Program-made: the position numbers and the translations under genes
The notes under the pieces: model-generated
Database searches by the model: none
Seen by the model: the letters and a program-made list of their open reading frames with translations, nothing else
What the model was told of the DNA's origin: nothing
Part shown: positions 21,392 through 31,935 of the stretch, in pieces
Numbering within the stretch: position 1 is the first letter of the stretch
Layout: each line of letters begins with the position of its first letter
Assembly: GCA_023101885.1 (NCBI GenBank)
Contig: JALPQD010000410.1
Coordinates: forward strand, 962,142 to 1,026,141
Direction of reading: 5' to 3'
From: Typhlomys cinereus
Lineage: Eukaryota; Chordata; Mammalia; Rodentia; Platacanthomyidae
Length of the DNA stretch: 64,000 nucleotides

Positions 21392-22220
21392 TGTGCTGGC
21401 TCATTTTGCGTGTCATCTTTATTGGATTTAAGAAGAATCTAGGAGATATGTTTGTGTATGTTTTGTGAGACCCTATGTGAAAAAGTTAAAGTTACAAGCC
21501 CCTCTCCTCTAGTGCTCTTAAGAATCTACAATTTACCTGGGAATCTCAGATAAGCCTGAGCAGAATCAGGCACCTGGGAGCTCAAACACCCTCCTCCAGG
21601 GGCGTAACCAGATGGCTGGGAAGTCAGATAACCACTAACTTATGGTCAGTCCTTGAAGGAACCGCAGACCCCTCGGTGCCAGCTCCCGACAGCATGTACC
21701 AGGAGGAGCAGGATGCCTTCAGTCAACAGGGGAGGGGTTGAGGAAGGCTACGTGAGCTACATGTGAATTCCTCAGCTCCTGCTTGGAATAACACTATAAA
21801 ACCCCTAAACCCTGCTGCCTCGGGGTCTCTCACTCTCACTGCACTGAGAGGTGGGTGTCCCAGGCCTAGGCTTGAATTTTAATAAAGACTCCTTTTGTTT
21901 TTGCATAGGTGGACGACTTCAGTGGGTTTCTTTGGACTTTGCGATCTGGGCATAACAGAATGCAGGACCTTTTTACCTGCATTCGGGTGCCCCAGATAGA
22001 GTTAAAAAGAAAATCCTCTTTCATTCTTTTGATGTGCTTCCCTCCCTGTGAGGTGAAGAGCTTCTTCCACACTCCCAGTGCCATGATAATTCATCTAAGC
22101 TCATGGGGTCAAGCAGTCATGGACTGAAACTTATGAAACCATGAGCCCAAATCCCCTCTCCCACCCCGAAATTGTCTTGTTAGATATCTTGTGACAGCCA
22201 TGAAGAGTCTAACTCACACA
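21392..22220 (+). mobile_element. MaLR-like 5' LTR carrying an ERV1-like LTR
   Basis: Left arm 21392-21448 ('TTTTGCGTGTCATCTTTATT') and right arm 21995-22220 ('GAAGAGCTTCTTCCACACTC', 'AACTTATGAAACCATGAGCC', 'GTCTTGTTAGATATCTTGTG') match the LTR at 24124-24555. The middle of the LTR (about 100 bp) appears missing besides the inserted element. Confidence 0.75.
21449..21994 (+). mobile_element. Solo LTR, ERV1-like, GATA target duplication
   Basis: 546 bp from TGTTTG to GCCCCA, flanked by GATA at 21445-21448 and 21995-21998, the 4-bp TSD typical of gammaretrovirus-like (ERV1) elements. It carries the promoter element TATAAAA at 21795-21801 and the poly(A) signal AATAAA at 21881-21886, with U5-like sequence after it. 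No viral gene sequence is attached, so I read it as a solo LTR. Confidence 0.75.
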
Positions 22221-23610
22221 TGCATAAAGGAATTGGTACTAGAGAGCTGATTGCTATCATTAAATCTACCATGTAGTTCTTAAGCCATTGGAAGATGTTC
22301 AGAAGGAATTAGGGAGAGTTTGGAGAAGCAGACTGTAACACTATAAGCAGGATTCTCTGGAAGAGTCCAACAGAAGTTTTGAGATCGGCATGCTGATAAG
22401 AGGAATACGGTCGGTTAGGATCTTGCTTGTCAGGTTCCAGCCAGAAGCAAGGATGCTGCTCCTGGGAGTCAAACCAGCAGCTGTTGGTGTTATATTCTGA
22501 CAAAGTACCTGTCTACATTTTGTCCATGCCCTACAACTTCGTATGGGTCCAGTTTAAAGACTAGTTAATTTGTCTAAGACAGTTTCAAAGTCACATGATA
22601 TTCAGGCTGTGACATGGTTATTGTTGGCTTCTTTTTACCCAATTTTGTAGTGAGCATTGTGATAAAAAATGTCCAGAACAGAGGAGATTGAAAAATTTAT
22701 ACTTTTCCCAGAATAGAAGCACATGTAAAGTTGGAGCCAAGGAAAAATGTGGCTGTGGAAAGATCCAGAAACCCTTATGTAGACACTAAAGACTTTGATC
22801 CTAGACAGCAGGAGCTATTCCTGAAGATACCTCAGGTACTGGTCCTGTCCTTTCACAAGAGTGTAATTAATTGAACTATTTGACTTTGCTTTGAAAAGAT
22901 AGCTCTAGACTCTTTGGGCATGCAGGCCCACTTAAAGAATTGTTTCCCTGCATTCAGTAATCCAGGCATTGAGAGACCACTGGAATTGTGCTCCAAGGGA
23001 ACTTGGCCACAGCTTGACATCATAAATATGGTGCTGATTTTGTAAGTGCGCTCAATTCAAAAGCCACCTGGGGAATTTCATGCAGAGTTCAAAAAAAGAT
23101 CTAAGAAGCCAGCCAATGTGTATCAGGGTCTGTCACCCTGTAGATGGTTACGCATGAAGTTGTGAGGATGAAGCCACATAGATCATGGAGGTGCCAGGGT
23201 GGTAGTGATGACAAGAACAAGAGGTGTTTTTACCAAGACAGCCGTAGGAATCGGACAGGATCAGCCTAAGAAAGAGGCCATGACTGGAAGATGGCATGGA
23301 TAAAAGTTTGCTTTTTCCCACACCCAATGCCCTCCCCCAGTGCTGACCACCAAGTTGTAAGATTTAAATAGTTGCTCTGCAGGGCTTAAGTCTTAGCATT
23401 CATTTGATCCTTCTTCCTATGTCTTTATTCCTTCCTTTTGGAATGAAAATATTTACTCTGTGCCACTCTCTCTTGGGAGTCTGTAAGTCAGTTTTGATTT
23501 TCTAGGGGCTCCTAGAGAGCTAGGAGTTTGCTTAGCATGACTGTGAACTTGGACTAGAATAGCTAGGACGACCACAACTATTGGAGATGGGGTGAATGCA
23601 TATTGCATTA
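22221..23610 (+). mobile_element. MaLR internal-like region
   Basis: Directly after the LTR comes 'AAGGAATTGGTACTAGAGAG', which resembles the start of THE1/MST-type MaLR internal sequence. Together with a matching 3' LTR at 24124 this suggests a provirus-like unit. MaLR elements are non-autonomous and no protein frame is kept. Confidence 0.55.
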
Positions 23611-24022
23611 TGTTTGCAGTTATTCTGCATATTGCTGATAAAATCAAGACAAACAGCTTAAGGGAGCAAGGGGTTTTTTTCTCTCTTATGATTCCTGGCT
23701 GGAGTTGTTTGTCCAGCTTGGCAGGAGAGCATGCACCATCACTAAAGGGCCGAGGGAATTGGCTGCACCATCTCTGCATAACAGCTGAGAGAGGAACAAC
23801 TCTTACTTGCCGGACTTGCATGTCTGGCCAAATATATAGGAGAATGCTGACTTCCTCAACCAGTTCTCTGCATTATTCACCTGCCCAGGGTCTAGTCCCA
23901 CCCACCACGGGCTGGGCCTTCTCCATCAACTGGACAATCTGCTGCAGGTTTGTTCTGGGCCTAACTCTACTAATTCTCTACAAATGTGTTCAGATCTTGA
24001 ACCCTCAACCATCAAGTTGACA
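23611..24022 (-). mobile_element. MaLR-like LTR, reverse, inside the MaLR unit
   Basis: Reverse copy of the 1-382/27927/35020 family: TGTTTGCAGTTATTCTGCAT at the left, 'CCAGCTTGGCAGGAGAGCAT' in the middle, 'ATCAAGTTGACA' at the right end. Confidence 0.8.
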
Positions 24023-24123
24023 CCTGTTTGCCTAACTATGACACATTATGAAGTGGACATGATCTCTATGGAGCAGTGACATAGTTTAAATAGATGCATT
24101 TGAGGGTCCCAGTGTAGCAGAGA

Positions 24124-24332
24124 TGCCTTGAGATGTTTCGTTTTACTTGTCAACTTTACTGCATTGGGAATAGCCTGCAGGGGAGTCTAGTAATGCACAC
24201 CTTTGGGTATGCCTAGGAAGTCCATCCCACAGAGAATCAACTAAAGGGATCACCAGCTATGGACAGTTCTAGCCCAAAAACTGGGGGAGATCTGATGGAA
24301 TAAAAGGGGAGAAAGCCCTATCACATAGTCAT

Positions 24333-24363
<31 letters not shown>

Positions 24364-24555
24364 TTCCTCCCCTCTCTCTCAACAAGGTGAAAAGTCTTCT
24401 CCATATTCATGCCCACCACAACAATGTACTGCTCAAGCTCACAGGGTCATGTGACAAGAGACTGATACTTCTAAAACTATGAACCAAAGGAAATCTTCCC
24501 CCTGCCTTAGGCTGTTTCATCAGATATTTTATCACAGTGGCACAAATGTCTAACA
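24124..24555 (+). mobile_element. MaLR-like 3' LTR
   Basis: 'TTACTTGTCAACTTTACTGC', 'ATGCACACCTTTGGGTATGC', 'GTGAAAAGTCTTCTCCATAT', 'ATATTTTATCACAGTGGCAC' follow MaLR LTR order. A (CT)n expansion (24332-24380) lies inside. Same orientation and type as 21392-22220. Confidence 0.8.
24332..24380. repeat. (CT)n simple repeat
   Basis: CT-rich expansion inside the MaLR LTR. Confidence 0.92.
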
Positions 24556-24659
24556 GAATTTGTTTGCCAAATTACACAATAAAGATAACGGGAAAACAGA
24601 TACAGAGTGGGAAGATACATTTATAAGATACATAACTGACAAAAGATTTATATTTACTA
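24556..24659 (+). pseudogene. L1M ORF2 C-terminal remnant
   Basis: 'CAGAGTGGGAAGATACATTT' followed by 'CATAACTGACAAAAGATTTA' equals the L1 block 'gactgggagaaaatatttgcaaa ... ctgataaaggactt'. It continues the host L1M after the MaLR unit. Confidence 0.72.
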
Positions 24660-24805
24660 TTGCACTATCCAGTATAGTAGCCAGTAGCCATATGTGCTGT
24701 TTAAATTTAAATAAGTCTAATTTGATTTAAAAAATTGTTCTTTCTTCTCATTAACCACATTAGTGTTCTGCTGGCGATGATATTGGATGGCATTGATTTG
24801 GAGTT
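24660..24805. mobile_element. Ancient hAT-Charlie-type MITE
   Basis: 'CACTATCCAGTATAGTAGCC' and 'AGTAGCCATATGTGCTGTTT' then AAATTTAAAT-rich core, like the MER3/MER5-type element at 2835. It interrupts L1M. Confidence 0.6.
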
Positions 24806-24924
24806 TATACGATATTATGAAGCCAGAATAAGTAATGATAGTCTCCTACTTCAGATCCATTCACATCCATATAAAGCAGCAATAATTGTACAAAAATGAA
24901 TAGTCTTATCTGATTAATAAACAT

Positions 24925-25560
24925 CAAGAAGACAGTTTAATAGTCAAATGGCCAAATAGTCTCTTCCCAGAAGAGAACATTTAAGTGGACAATAACTAGA
25001 TGAGGAGAACATTCAGTCTCCTTAGGAAGCAAGGGGATGCAGATTTAAGTCGCTGTTCATTACTGCTACATCTCAAGTGATAGGCTAAATTTTCCTTTGA
25101 AACTTGACAATACCAAGTTAAGAGGTGGTCTTATCACACCACATTAGTGCGTATGTAGTATAGGAAGAATACTTCTACATTGCTTCTGGAAGTTTAATTG
25201 GCCCAAGTTTGCAAACAATAGTTTTAAATGATCTGTTAAACTCGAAACTTAGAGAACCCCATATGATATTACATGAGGATTTGTGGACAAGAATGGAAAT
25301 GAATGAATCTGGAATTAGTCCAGGGGTCTTATCTGCTTTGTAATATAGGCTAAGAAAAGGAGGTCCACCCTTCCAATGGATAAACTGTAGTAATTAAAGT
25401 AAATGAACCATAGCTGTCCCCAACACATGACCACCTCTCAGACACATGACACAGAGCAAGAGAAGTCAATAGGCAATGAAATGCATGTGGCATGATTCTG
25501 TTCATCCAATTCTATAAAGCAAATAGTGAAATACATGCTTTAGGTTTGGATTAATTGCTT
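24925..25560 (+). mobile_element. L1M ORF2 end and 3' UTR
   Basis: 'GAGAACATTCAGTCTCCTTA', 'GACAATACCAAGTTAAGAGG', 'ACATTGCTTCTGGAAGTTTA', 'CCAATGGATAAACTGTAGTA' and 'GTGGCATGATTCTGTTCATC' follow the order of an old L1M 3' end. Confidence 0.78.
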
Positions 25561-26369
25561 CTCAGCTTTTCTTAGAAATCAAGTATAGGGCTGCATCATT
25601 AAAATAGAATTTATACAGAAGCAGTACTGATATTATTCATTTGGAAGGGGCTATTAATGAAATGGTGTGGGAGTGCTTGACGTGTGATCATCCGGGTCCT
25701 GTGGGTATCCGAATGTGTCTTTCTAGAGAATTGGTGGGAATGACAGGTTTCTTTCTGTGTGGTAGGTCGGGAACATTTCATGTGAGGTTGTAAACAGTTC
25801 AAAGGCTATTGCAAATTATTCTTCAGCTAAAAACACCTCTTACATATGTTGTCCTCTACCAAGCATGTCTGTGGATTTCTTGGACAAGCACATGGCCGTG
25901 GTTATATCCCTTTAGGTTTTTTGGATCGGACAAAATAAGAAAAGTTTTCGACATTGTAGATGCTATTCTCTGTTTAGCCGATCTAACAGGAAGTGGATAG
26001 TTGGCAATCTCCCCTTTCGACTTATTTAATTACAGATGAATCATTTAGTTTCACTTATCATTTTGACATATAAAATAATCAAATATAATATTTATAGATT
26101 CTTTAATGTGTGTCTGGCACATTTAACCACTGCACTGTATGCTTAGTGAAATTGCTTGGGGCAAAAAAGAGACACCACTTTGGACATTCCTGCCTGTTTT
26201 CATTTTAATTTGGATTAAACATAGCTTATGTAAGGTACCTCACCCTCTCCCTGGGACAAAGCACTCTTGAACTTGGCACTAACCCACATACTTTTGCCAA
26301 ATCATAGTGTCTTGTCTTATTTCTGATTAACCACATGCAGTCTTTTTATTTTATTTTTAATATTTTATT
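25561..26369. other. Unique DNA, unassigned
   Basis: About 0.8 kb without a repeat I can name. The part at 25860-25990 has an organised look ('GGTTATATCCCTTTAGG', 'GGATCGGACAAAATAAG', 'TTAGCCGATCTAACAGG') and could be an unrecognised old DNA transposon. Confidence 0.35.
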
Positions 26370-26530
26370 TTGAGAGAGAAAATATGAACATATACATGCC
26401 ATGGTGCACAGGTAGAGGTCAGATAACAACTTTCGGAAATCATTTCTTTCCTTCCACCATATGGGCTTCCAGGGATTGAACTCAGGTCATCAGATTTGCA
26501 AATAGGTACCTGACCCAACTTGCAAGCCCC
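26370..26530 (-). mobile_element. B3-like SINE, reverse
   Basis: 'AGAGGTCAGATAACAACTTT', 'CCACCATATGGGCTTCCAGG', 'GATTGAACTCAGGTCATCAG' then a worn head 'CTGACCCAACTTGCAAGCCC'. Confidence 0.88.
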
Positions 26531-26754
26531 CAACACAGTCTTTTTTTTTTTTTTTGTGCAATCTACTTGACCAAGTTAAGGATGCTGCCTTTATTTTCTT
26601 TTTTTGGCTTTGCACAAGTAGAAACCCTGCACACTGAGTCTCATATGTCAACTTAATGAACGTGGTCTACATTCCAGCAGCTACATCTCTCATACTGTAT
26701 TTTGAGTCTGTGATGTATTTTGATCGTGTTGGCTTCCAAATTTGTCTCTACTAA

Positions 26755-26870
26755 GCTAGAGTGACCCGAGGGAAGTTATTGCATTCTCTCAATCCTGAGT
26801 CTTCTCATCTGTAAAATGGGGAAAATAATTCTTACATAAACCAAGTGCGATATGTGACAAATCATAATTC
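26755..26870 (+). mobile_element. MIR SINE, forward
   Basis: 'GTGACCCGAGGGAAGTTATT' followed by 'CTTCTCATCTGTAAAATGGG' is the MIR core in correct order and spacing. Confidence 0.85.
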
Positions 26871-27517
26871 TCCGTAAGTGGTTGTAGCCACAACAGTAGA
26901 AGACCCAGCTTAAAAGCAACAAACAAATAACCAGCAAGAACGAAACCCAATAACGGAAGTAAACAAGGAATTGCTGTGAACTTTCAGCAATCCACGCTTC
27001 TTTCCAGCTGTCCTCAGACAGACAGCAGAATGCTCAGAGTGCACAAGTAAGTCTCTGGCCCATTTGAAAGATGGACATCATTTGCATTAGGGACTGTGGG
27101 GGTCAGGCAAGGAAGGACAGAACATGTTCTTCTATGTGGTGTAGGATGGGAACCAAGGCAAATGCCACACCACTGTGTTCAAAAACCCCATGCTGAGAAT
27201 CATAGAAGCCTGAGTTCACATTCCTACCCTGCCATGAATTAGTGGTCTTTAACAATGATCGATAACTTCACCTGGCTCTAATAAGCTTTGGTTATTACAA
27301 ACAATTATATGTATACATGACACAACATAGCTGCTGGTTGTAATTATTTAGTAAAGGCTAATACTATTTTCCCCTAATCGTATTAGTGAAGACTAAAAGG
27401 CACTAGCTCCAAAGAACAAGGTGAACCTGCATACACTCCACTTTCAGATGCTAGTGGGTCTTTTTTGAAAGTTTGTGGATTTGGCTAGTTCAGAAGGAGA
27501 AGAGGTAAACACAGTTG
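26871..27517. other. Non-repetitive stretch, no gene seen
   Basis: Nothing recognised. Confidence 0.4.
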
Positions 27518-27740
27518 TCCCCTCTATTTCTCTCTTCTCTCTTTCCCTCTGTCTCTCTTCTTTCTTTCTCTCCCTCTTTCTCTTCTTTCTTCCCTTGTCT
27601 CTCCCTATAACTCTTCTTCTACCTTTCTCTCTCTCTTCTTTCTTTCCCTTTCTCTATCTGTTGCTCTGTCTCTTTTCTTTCTCTTTCTCCCTCCTACTTC
27701 TTTCTGTTTCTTTTTTCTGTCTGTCTGTCTGTCTGTTTCT
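27518..27740. repeat. Polypyrimidine tract with (CTGT)n
   Basis: About 220 bp almost purely C/T on the + strand, ending in CTGT units at 27716-27737. Confidence 0.93.
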
Positions 27741-27926
27741 TCCCTGTCCTCTACCTAGCAACAAGCCTTGTGGGTACAGCAAATCCTGGGCAAGGCTGTC
27801 CTTTTTATGAAAAATGGCAGTGGAAGAAGGACAGGACAATATGGACCCACTTGTTAAGATCATCGCCCCCAAGGACATAATTCCTCACATGAGCTAAATA
27901 ACTGAATCATGGTAGAGAGCTAGTAG

Positions 27927-28345
27927 TGTCAACTTGGCATTTGAAGGCTACAGTTCTGAGCACATTTGTAAAGAATTAGTAGTTAGACCTGAAGAAACCT
28001 GCTGGAGATTGTCTAATTGAGGGAAAGATCCAGCACGTGGTGGGCGGGACCATTCCCTGGGCGGATAGATACAATAGAGGGAGGTGCTTCAGCAAGTTGG
28101 CGGTCTTCGGGTCTTCGGCATACTCAGATAGACAAGCTATCTGGCAAGTGAAGTTTGTCCTTCCTCAAAAGTCCTGTGAAGATGACGTGGCCACTTCCCT
28201 TGGTCCCTGGTGTTAGTGAGGATTCTCCTGTCAAGCTGGAGTGAGAACTATAACTGGATGATTGTAAGTCAGAATAAAACCCCGTGTTTCCCCTGGTGTC
28301 ATTGGTCATGACTGTTGGCAGCATGCAGAATAACTGCAAAAAGTC
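27927..28345 (+). mobile_element. MaLR-like LTR, forward, near full length
   Basis: Starts TGTCAACTTGGCATTTGAAG and carries 'GGAGATTGTCTAATTGAGGG', 'GGGCGGGACCATTCCCTGGG', 'CTCCTGTCAAGCTGGAGTGA' and AATAAA (about 28273), ending near 'GCATGCAGAATAACTGCA'. The best reference copy of this LTR family in the window. Confidence 0.85.
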
Positions 28346-28439
28346 AGATTCATTTATTGTGACTTTTCAGTAAAGTCATGACCTATCTATTATCTATTGA
28401 CCTTCTGTCTAACTACATTTTTCTGTCAATCATCTGTCT

Positions 28440-28540
28440 TTGCTTAATTGATATATATATATCAATTATGTATAAAATAAATATCAATTATATATGTCAA
28501 TTATAAGCATATACATATTTCAGTTATATATATAGTCTCA
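28440..28540. repeat. AT-rich (TA/ATCAATTA) repeat
   Basis: Imperfect repeats of ATATAT and TATCAATTAT. Confidence 0.85.
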
Positions 28541-29239
28541 GAAGACCCATTCATTGCTATTCCTGGCAGGGACCTTTGAGGTTACTTAATGTAACATCAG
28601 TCTTTGCTAGGCCCAGAAAGATGAGTTGCCTGCCTGGGCTCTCAGTTATTTCTGAGGCTTCAGTTGGAGATTCCACCTTTTCTATACATTTGAACAGTAA
28701 GAATGCACAAGGCCTCCAGAGAGCTTTCTTGCGATATGCTAGTTAGAGAGGTTCATATTTTAGTCCGATTCTTTCAAATATCAAAGCCTCAGGCATCTCC
28801 TCGCCAATCATTTTCTCCATTCTTTATGACCACGTTTCTGACTTGTCTCTGCACCCTGGTGACTTTTGGCCTTGCCAGTGCGCTGGGGGTGAGGCTCGGG
28901 AGTCTTACTTGGAATCTGCTAACAGAGTCTGTGATCTATTTGGACAGGAGCAGCCAGACGTTCCATCTGCTCTGAGCCCCTGGGTCTCCTACTTGGGAGA
29001 GGTGTGACTGAACCTAAGTAAAGTGTGAGAAGGGTGAAAGAAATACACGTAGGGGGCAGAAAGCTTTTTTAGTGCCTTGGATCTTTCCTCATCCTTGACC
29101 ATTTCTCAGAGAGTTGGCGGGGGTGGAGGAGGGTGGGGTGCAGGCGGGTGCGGGGGGGAGGGGGGGAAGGAAAAGAGAAACTTACATGTCATAAGTGTCT
29201 TCCTCCTCTTCATGCCATTATCGTGACTAGTACCTGTGT
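28541..29239. other. Unique DNA, G-rich near 29120-29170
   Basis: No repeat family or exon recognised. A G-run-rich segment at 29117-29170 could form G-quadruplex structure. Confidence 0.4.
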
Positions 29240-29400
29240 GGGGCAGAAGTTCAAGGCATGTTTATATAGTCATCATTTAACTCTTAATTATCATTATGAA
29301 CATTTCACAGATGGGAAAACTGTGACCCAGGAATTTAAAAGTTTACTCAAAATCAACATTGCTGTCTATGTGAAAGCCGTGTTAGTTCTGCAGGTAGTTT
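29240..29400 (-). mobile_element. MIR SINE, reverse
   Basis: 'GAACATTTCACAGATGGGAA' and 'AACTGTGACCCAGGAATTTA' correspond to the reverse MIR block 'cattttacagatgaggaaactgaggcacagag'. Confidence 0.7.
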
Positions 29401-29414
29401 TTGCTAGAGTGGAA

Positions 29415-29417
<3 letters not shown>

Positions 29418-29457
<40 letters not shown>
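29418..29457. repeat. (GT)n microsatellite
   Basis: 20 GT units. I see no SINE body attached. Confidence 0.95.
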
Positions 29458-29458
<1 letters not shown>

Positions 29459-30224
29459 CCCAAGGGTTCATTCTCCCCAGTGCAGCTTATATTCTGGACT
29501 TTCCCATGGACTCCATTTGTCTGCACAGCCGTGAGATCACTCTATGACTAATAAAGTAGCTTGGTAATTTTTTGCATGACATAAGGTGGTCAGGGACATG
29601 TACTTGTGCATTACCTTCACTTTGGAAACATGGTTTCAGATTCCCAAATGCCAGGGCAGCCTTGATGCCTTTCAATTGTCTCTTCTCACCATAGCTTTGT
29701 CTGGATCGTTTGCACGTCTCTCTTGCTGTGGAGTTCACTGGGCTCCTCATTCTCGCGTTGATGTCCGTCTTGATCTTTGCTGATGTCCTCTATGGCCTGA
29801 TCACAGCCCAGCTGGCCCTGCACCCTCAGCTCTGCAATTCCCCCACCCCCACATGGTGCCTTGCAGTGCTCAGAGCTTAATGGAAGCTCAGGGGACTGCC
29901 TCATGACTGGAACATTCTGTCATGCCTTGCCTTCCTCTGAGATGATGGTGGCAGCCTTCATCTGTCTGCTTTGTTTTTGATTTTTATCATCTCATTAAGC
30001 TTCTGACTTTATGAATGATTCTTTTAAAGCCAGTGTGCAATGCGATGGGCCTCATTGTGGCATTTTCACGGAGGTGTCATTGCACCTAATTCCATTGTTA
30101 CTGCTCCTCATCTCGTGGGTCTCCTTCATCCCCCATGTACACAGTCCTCCCTTCCACTTTTCCTGTCTCCTATCTTTCGTTTCTCTCTTGTTTTCCCTCC
30201 TCCCTGAAGAACTTCTTCCTTTCT
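29458..30224. other. Unique DNA, no gene seen
   Basis: No repeat or exon recognised. It becomes pyrimidine-rich after 30110. Confidence 0.4.
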
Positions 30225-30239
30225 CATGATCTCCTTTCT

Positions 30240-30263
30240 TTTTTCTTTAAATATTTTAATTTA

Positions 30264-30317
<54 letters not shown>

Positions 30318-30558
30318 CAGAGGCACTGTGTGTCTCTGTGGAGGACCAACGGTGACTTCAGGAATCAATCATCCTGGATTGCTTTTACCTCCTTCTTGCT
30401 TCGCTCTGGGATTTCCCAGACCCCCCCCCCACCAGAAGGGCCAGAAGTGCAGTCTGACCCTGGGGCTGTCTAGCATGTTTTGTGGGACTTGGGATCCAAA
30501 CTCAGGACTTTCTGCTTGCGAGACAGAGTCTTAACCCCTGATCCATCTCTCCAGCCCT
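30240..30558 (-). mobile_element. CA-tailed B2-like SINE, reverse, 15-bp TSD
   Basis: (GT)n tail, body 'TTCGCTCTGGGATTTCCCAG', head 'CCTGATCCATCTCTCCAGCC'. TSD 30225-30239 (CATGATCTCCTTTCT) versus 30559-30573, two mismatches. Confidence 0.92.
30269..30315. repeat. (GT)n microsatellite in SINE tail
   Basis: 23 GT units within the reverse SINE tail. Confidence 0.97.
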
Positions 30559-30589
30559 CATGGTTTCCTTTCTACTTTCTGACCTGCAC

Positions 30590-30935
30590 ACACAGAGATG
30601 TATGTGTGTACATACACACAGACACAAAAATACACACAGAGATGCATGCACATATATACAGACACATGCACACAGACATAGACAAACATAGTTACACATA
30701 AACACAAATATACACTCAAGTACACAAGTACACAGGCACATGTGCACACAGATGCACGCTCACACACACCAGTACACATACACATAAACACATATACACT
30801 CATGCACACACAAGAACATATATGAACACATGCATAAAAACATGAACACACATAAACACAGACATACAAGCACACTTGTACACATAAGGGCACATACACA
30901 CAAACACATAGCATACACAAACATACACAGATGCA
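30590..30935. repeat. Degenerate CA/CATA-rich tract
   Basis: About 345 bp of CACACA, CATACA and CACATG units. It produces a spurious 127-codon reverse frame rich in Cys, Val and Tyr. Confidence 0.9.
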
Positions 30936-31421
30936 ATACATAAATTTAAATTAGATTACACAAATGAGAGAAGTCACATATCTATTGTTCCATTCATTTT
31001 CCTGCAAATTTTGTGACTTCATTTTTATTTATGGCTGAAAATGTTTTATTGTATCACATTATCTCTTTAGATTCATCTGTTGTTAGACAAGACTTTTTCC
31101 TTTTTTGCATATAGAAACTTAAGATGATGCCCAATAGCTTACCAATGCAACTAGTCTATATAAATTTTTGTAAGCAGTGTAGGTAAACTATATAATATAG
31201 TACTATATGCATATCCATAAAAAAGGTCCAAAGGATGTGAAGAAATTTCAAGTATTCTGCCGCCGTGGCTCAAGCCATGCCTTACTCACATGTTGCTATT
31301 GAAGATAGGTCCCTGATAATACCCACAAGGATCCATAAACCAACAGACATCAAACATCTCTAGGCTCCAAAATTATAGAAACTGGCTTAGAAAAAAGATC
31401 TGCATATTATTCAAAATTTCC
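30936..31421. other. AT-rich unique DNA
   Basis: No repeat or exon confidently recognised. Confidence 0.35.
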
Positions 31422-31722
31422 TCCTCCCCTCCTTTACTCCCCCTTCTTTTCTTCCTCCCTTTCCTTCTCCTCCTTCCCTCCCTTCCTCCCTTCCTCCCTC
31501 CTTCTCTTCCTTCCTCTCTTCCTTCCTCTCTTCCTTCCTCCCTCCCTTCCTCCCTCCCTTCCTCCTATCCCTCCCTCTCTTCCTCCTATCCCTCCCTCCC
31601 TTCCTCCCATCCCTCCCTCCCTTCTTTTTCCTCCCTTAATCCCTCTCTCTCCCTCTCTCCTTGGCTCCCTCCCTCCCTATCTCCTTCCATTCTCCTCCTC
31701 TTTCCTCTTTCTTCTCCTCTGA
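31422..31722. repeat. Polypyrimidine (CCTT)n tract
   Basis: About 300 bp nearly free of purines on the + strand, mostly CCTT/CCCT units. Confidence 0.95.
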
Positions 31723-31935
31723 TAGGATCACATGTATCCCAGGCTTGCCTCAAGTTCACTGTATAGCTGAGAATGAACTTGAACTTCTGGTTCTCCTGCC
31801 TACCCCAGTTCTGAGTTTATGTGATGTGTGCCATCACACATGGTTTTATGTGGTACTAGGCAAAGATCAAGATAACCTAGTGCTCTGAGCATGCTAGACA
31901 AGCACTCTGCCAACTGAGCCATGTCTTCAGCCCTC
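31723..31935 (-). mobile_element. B4-like SINE (B1 plus ID-type head), reverse
   Basis: A B1-type reverse body ('CCCAGGCTTGCCTCAAGTTC') is followed by an ID-type reverse head ('CATGCTAGACAAGCACTCTG', 'CCAACTGAGCCATGTCTTCA'). Confidence 0.75.

Larger units (their letters stand above)
13500..25560 (+). mobile_element. Ancient near full-length L1M, split by nested insertions
   Basis: L1 segments occur in the correct order on one strand: ORF1 (about 13964-14100), ORF2 N-terminal region (about 14980-15999), RT region (18300-18724 and 18984-19300), ORF2 C-terminal pieces (19480-19850, 20811-21010, 21320-21391, 24556-24659) and 3' UTR (24940-25560). Between them lie SINEs, younger L1 ends and LTRs. 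After removing them about 6 kb remains, the length of a complete L1. No frame is open. The 5' boundary is uncertain (13250-13560). Confidence 0.75.

Noticed and set aside
21449..21994. Possible intact endogenous retrovirus
   Set aside because: Only one LTR is present between the GATA duplications; no primer-binding site plus gag, pol or env sequence follows.
27518..27740. Polypyrimidine tract as a splice acceptor
   Set aside because: Far too long and repetitive; no exon-like open sequence or conserved AG-exon boundary follows.
30558..30941. 127-codon reverse frame rich in Cys, Val and Tyr
   Set aside because: It is a translation of a CA/CATA-rich tract and would be low-complexity in any frame.
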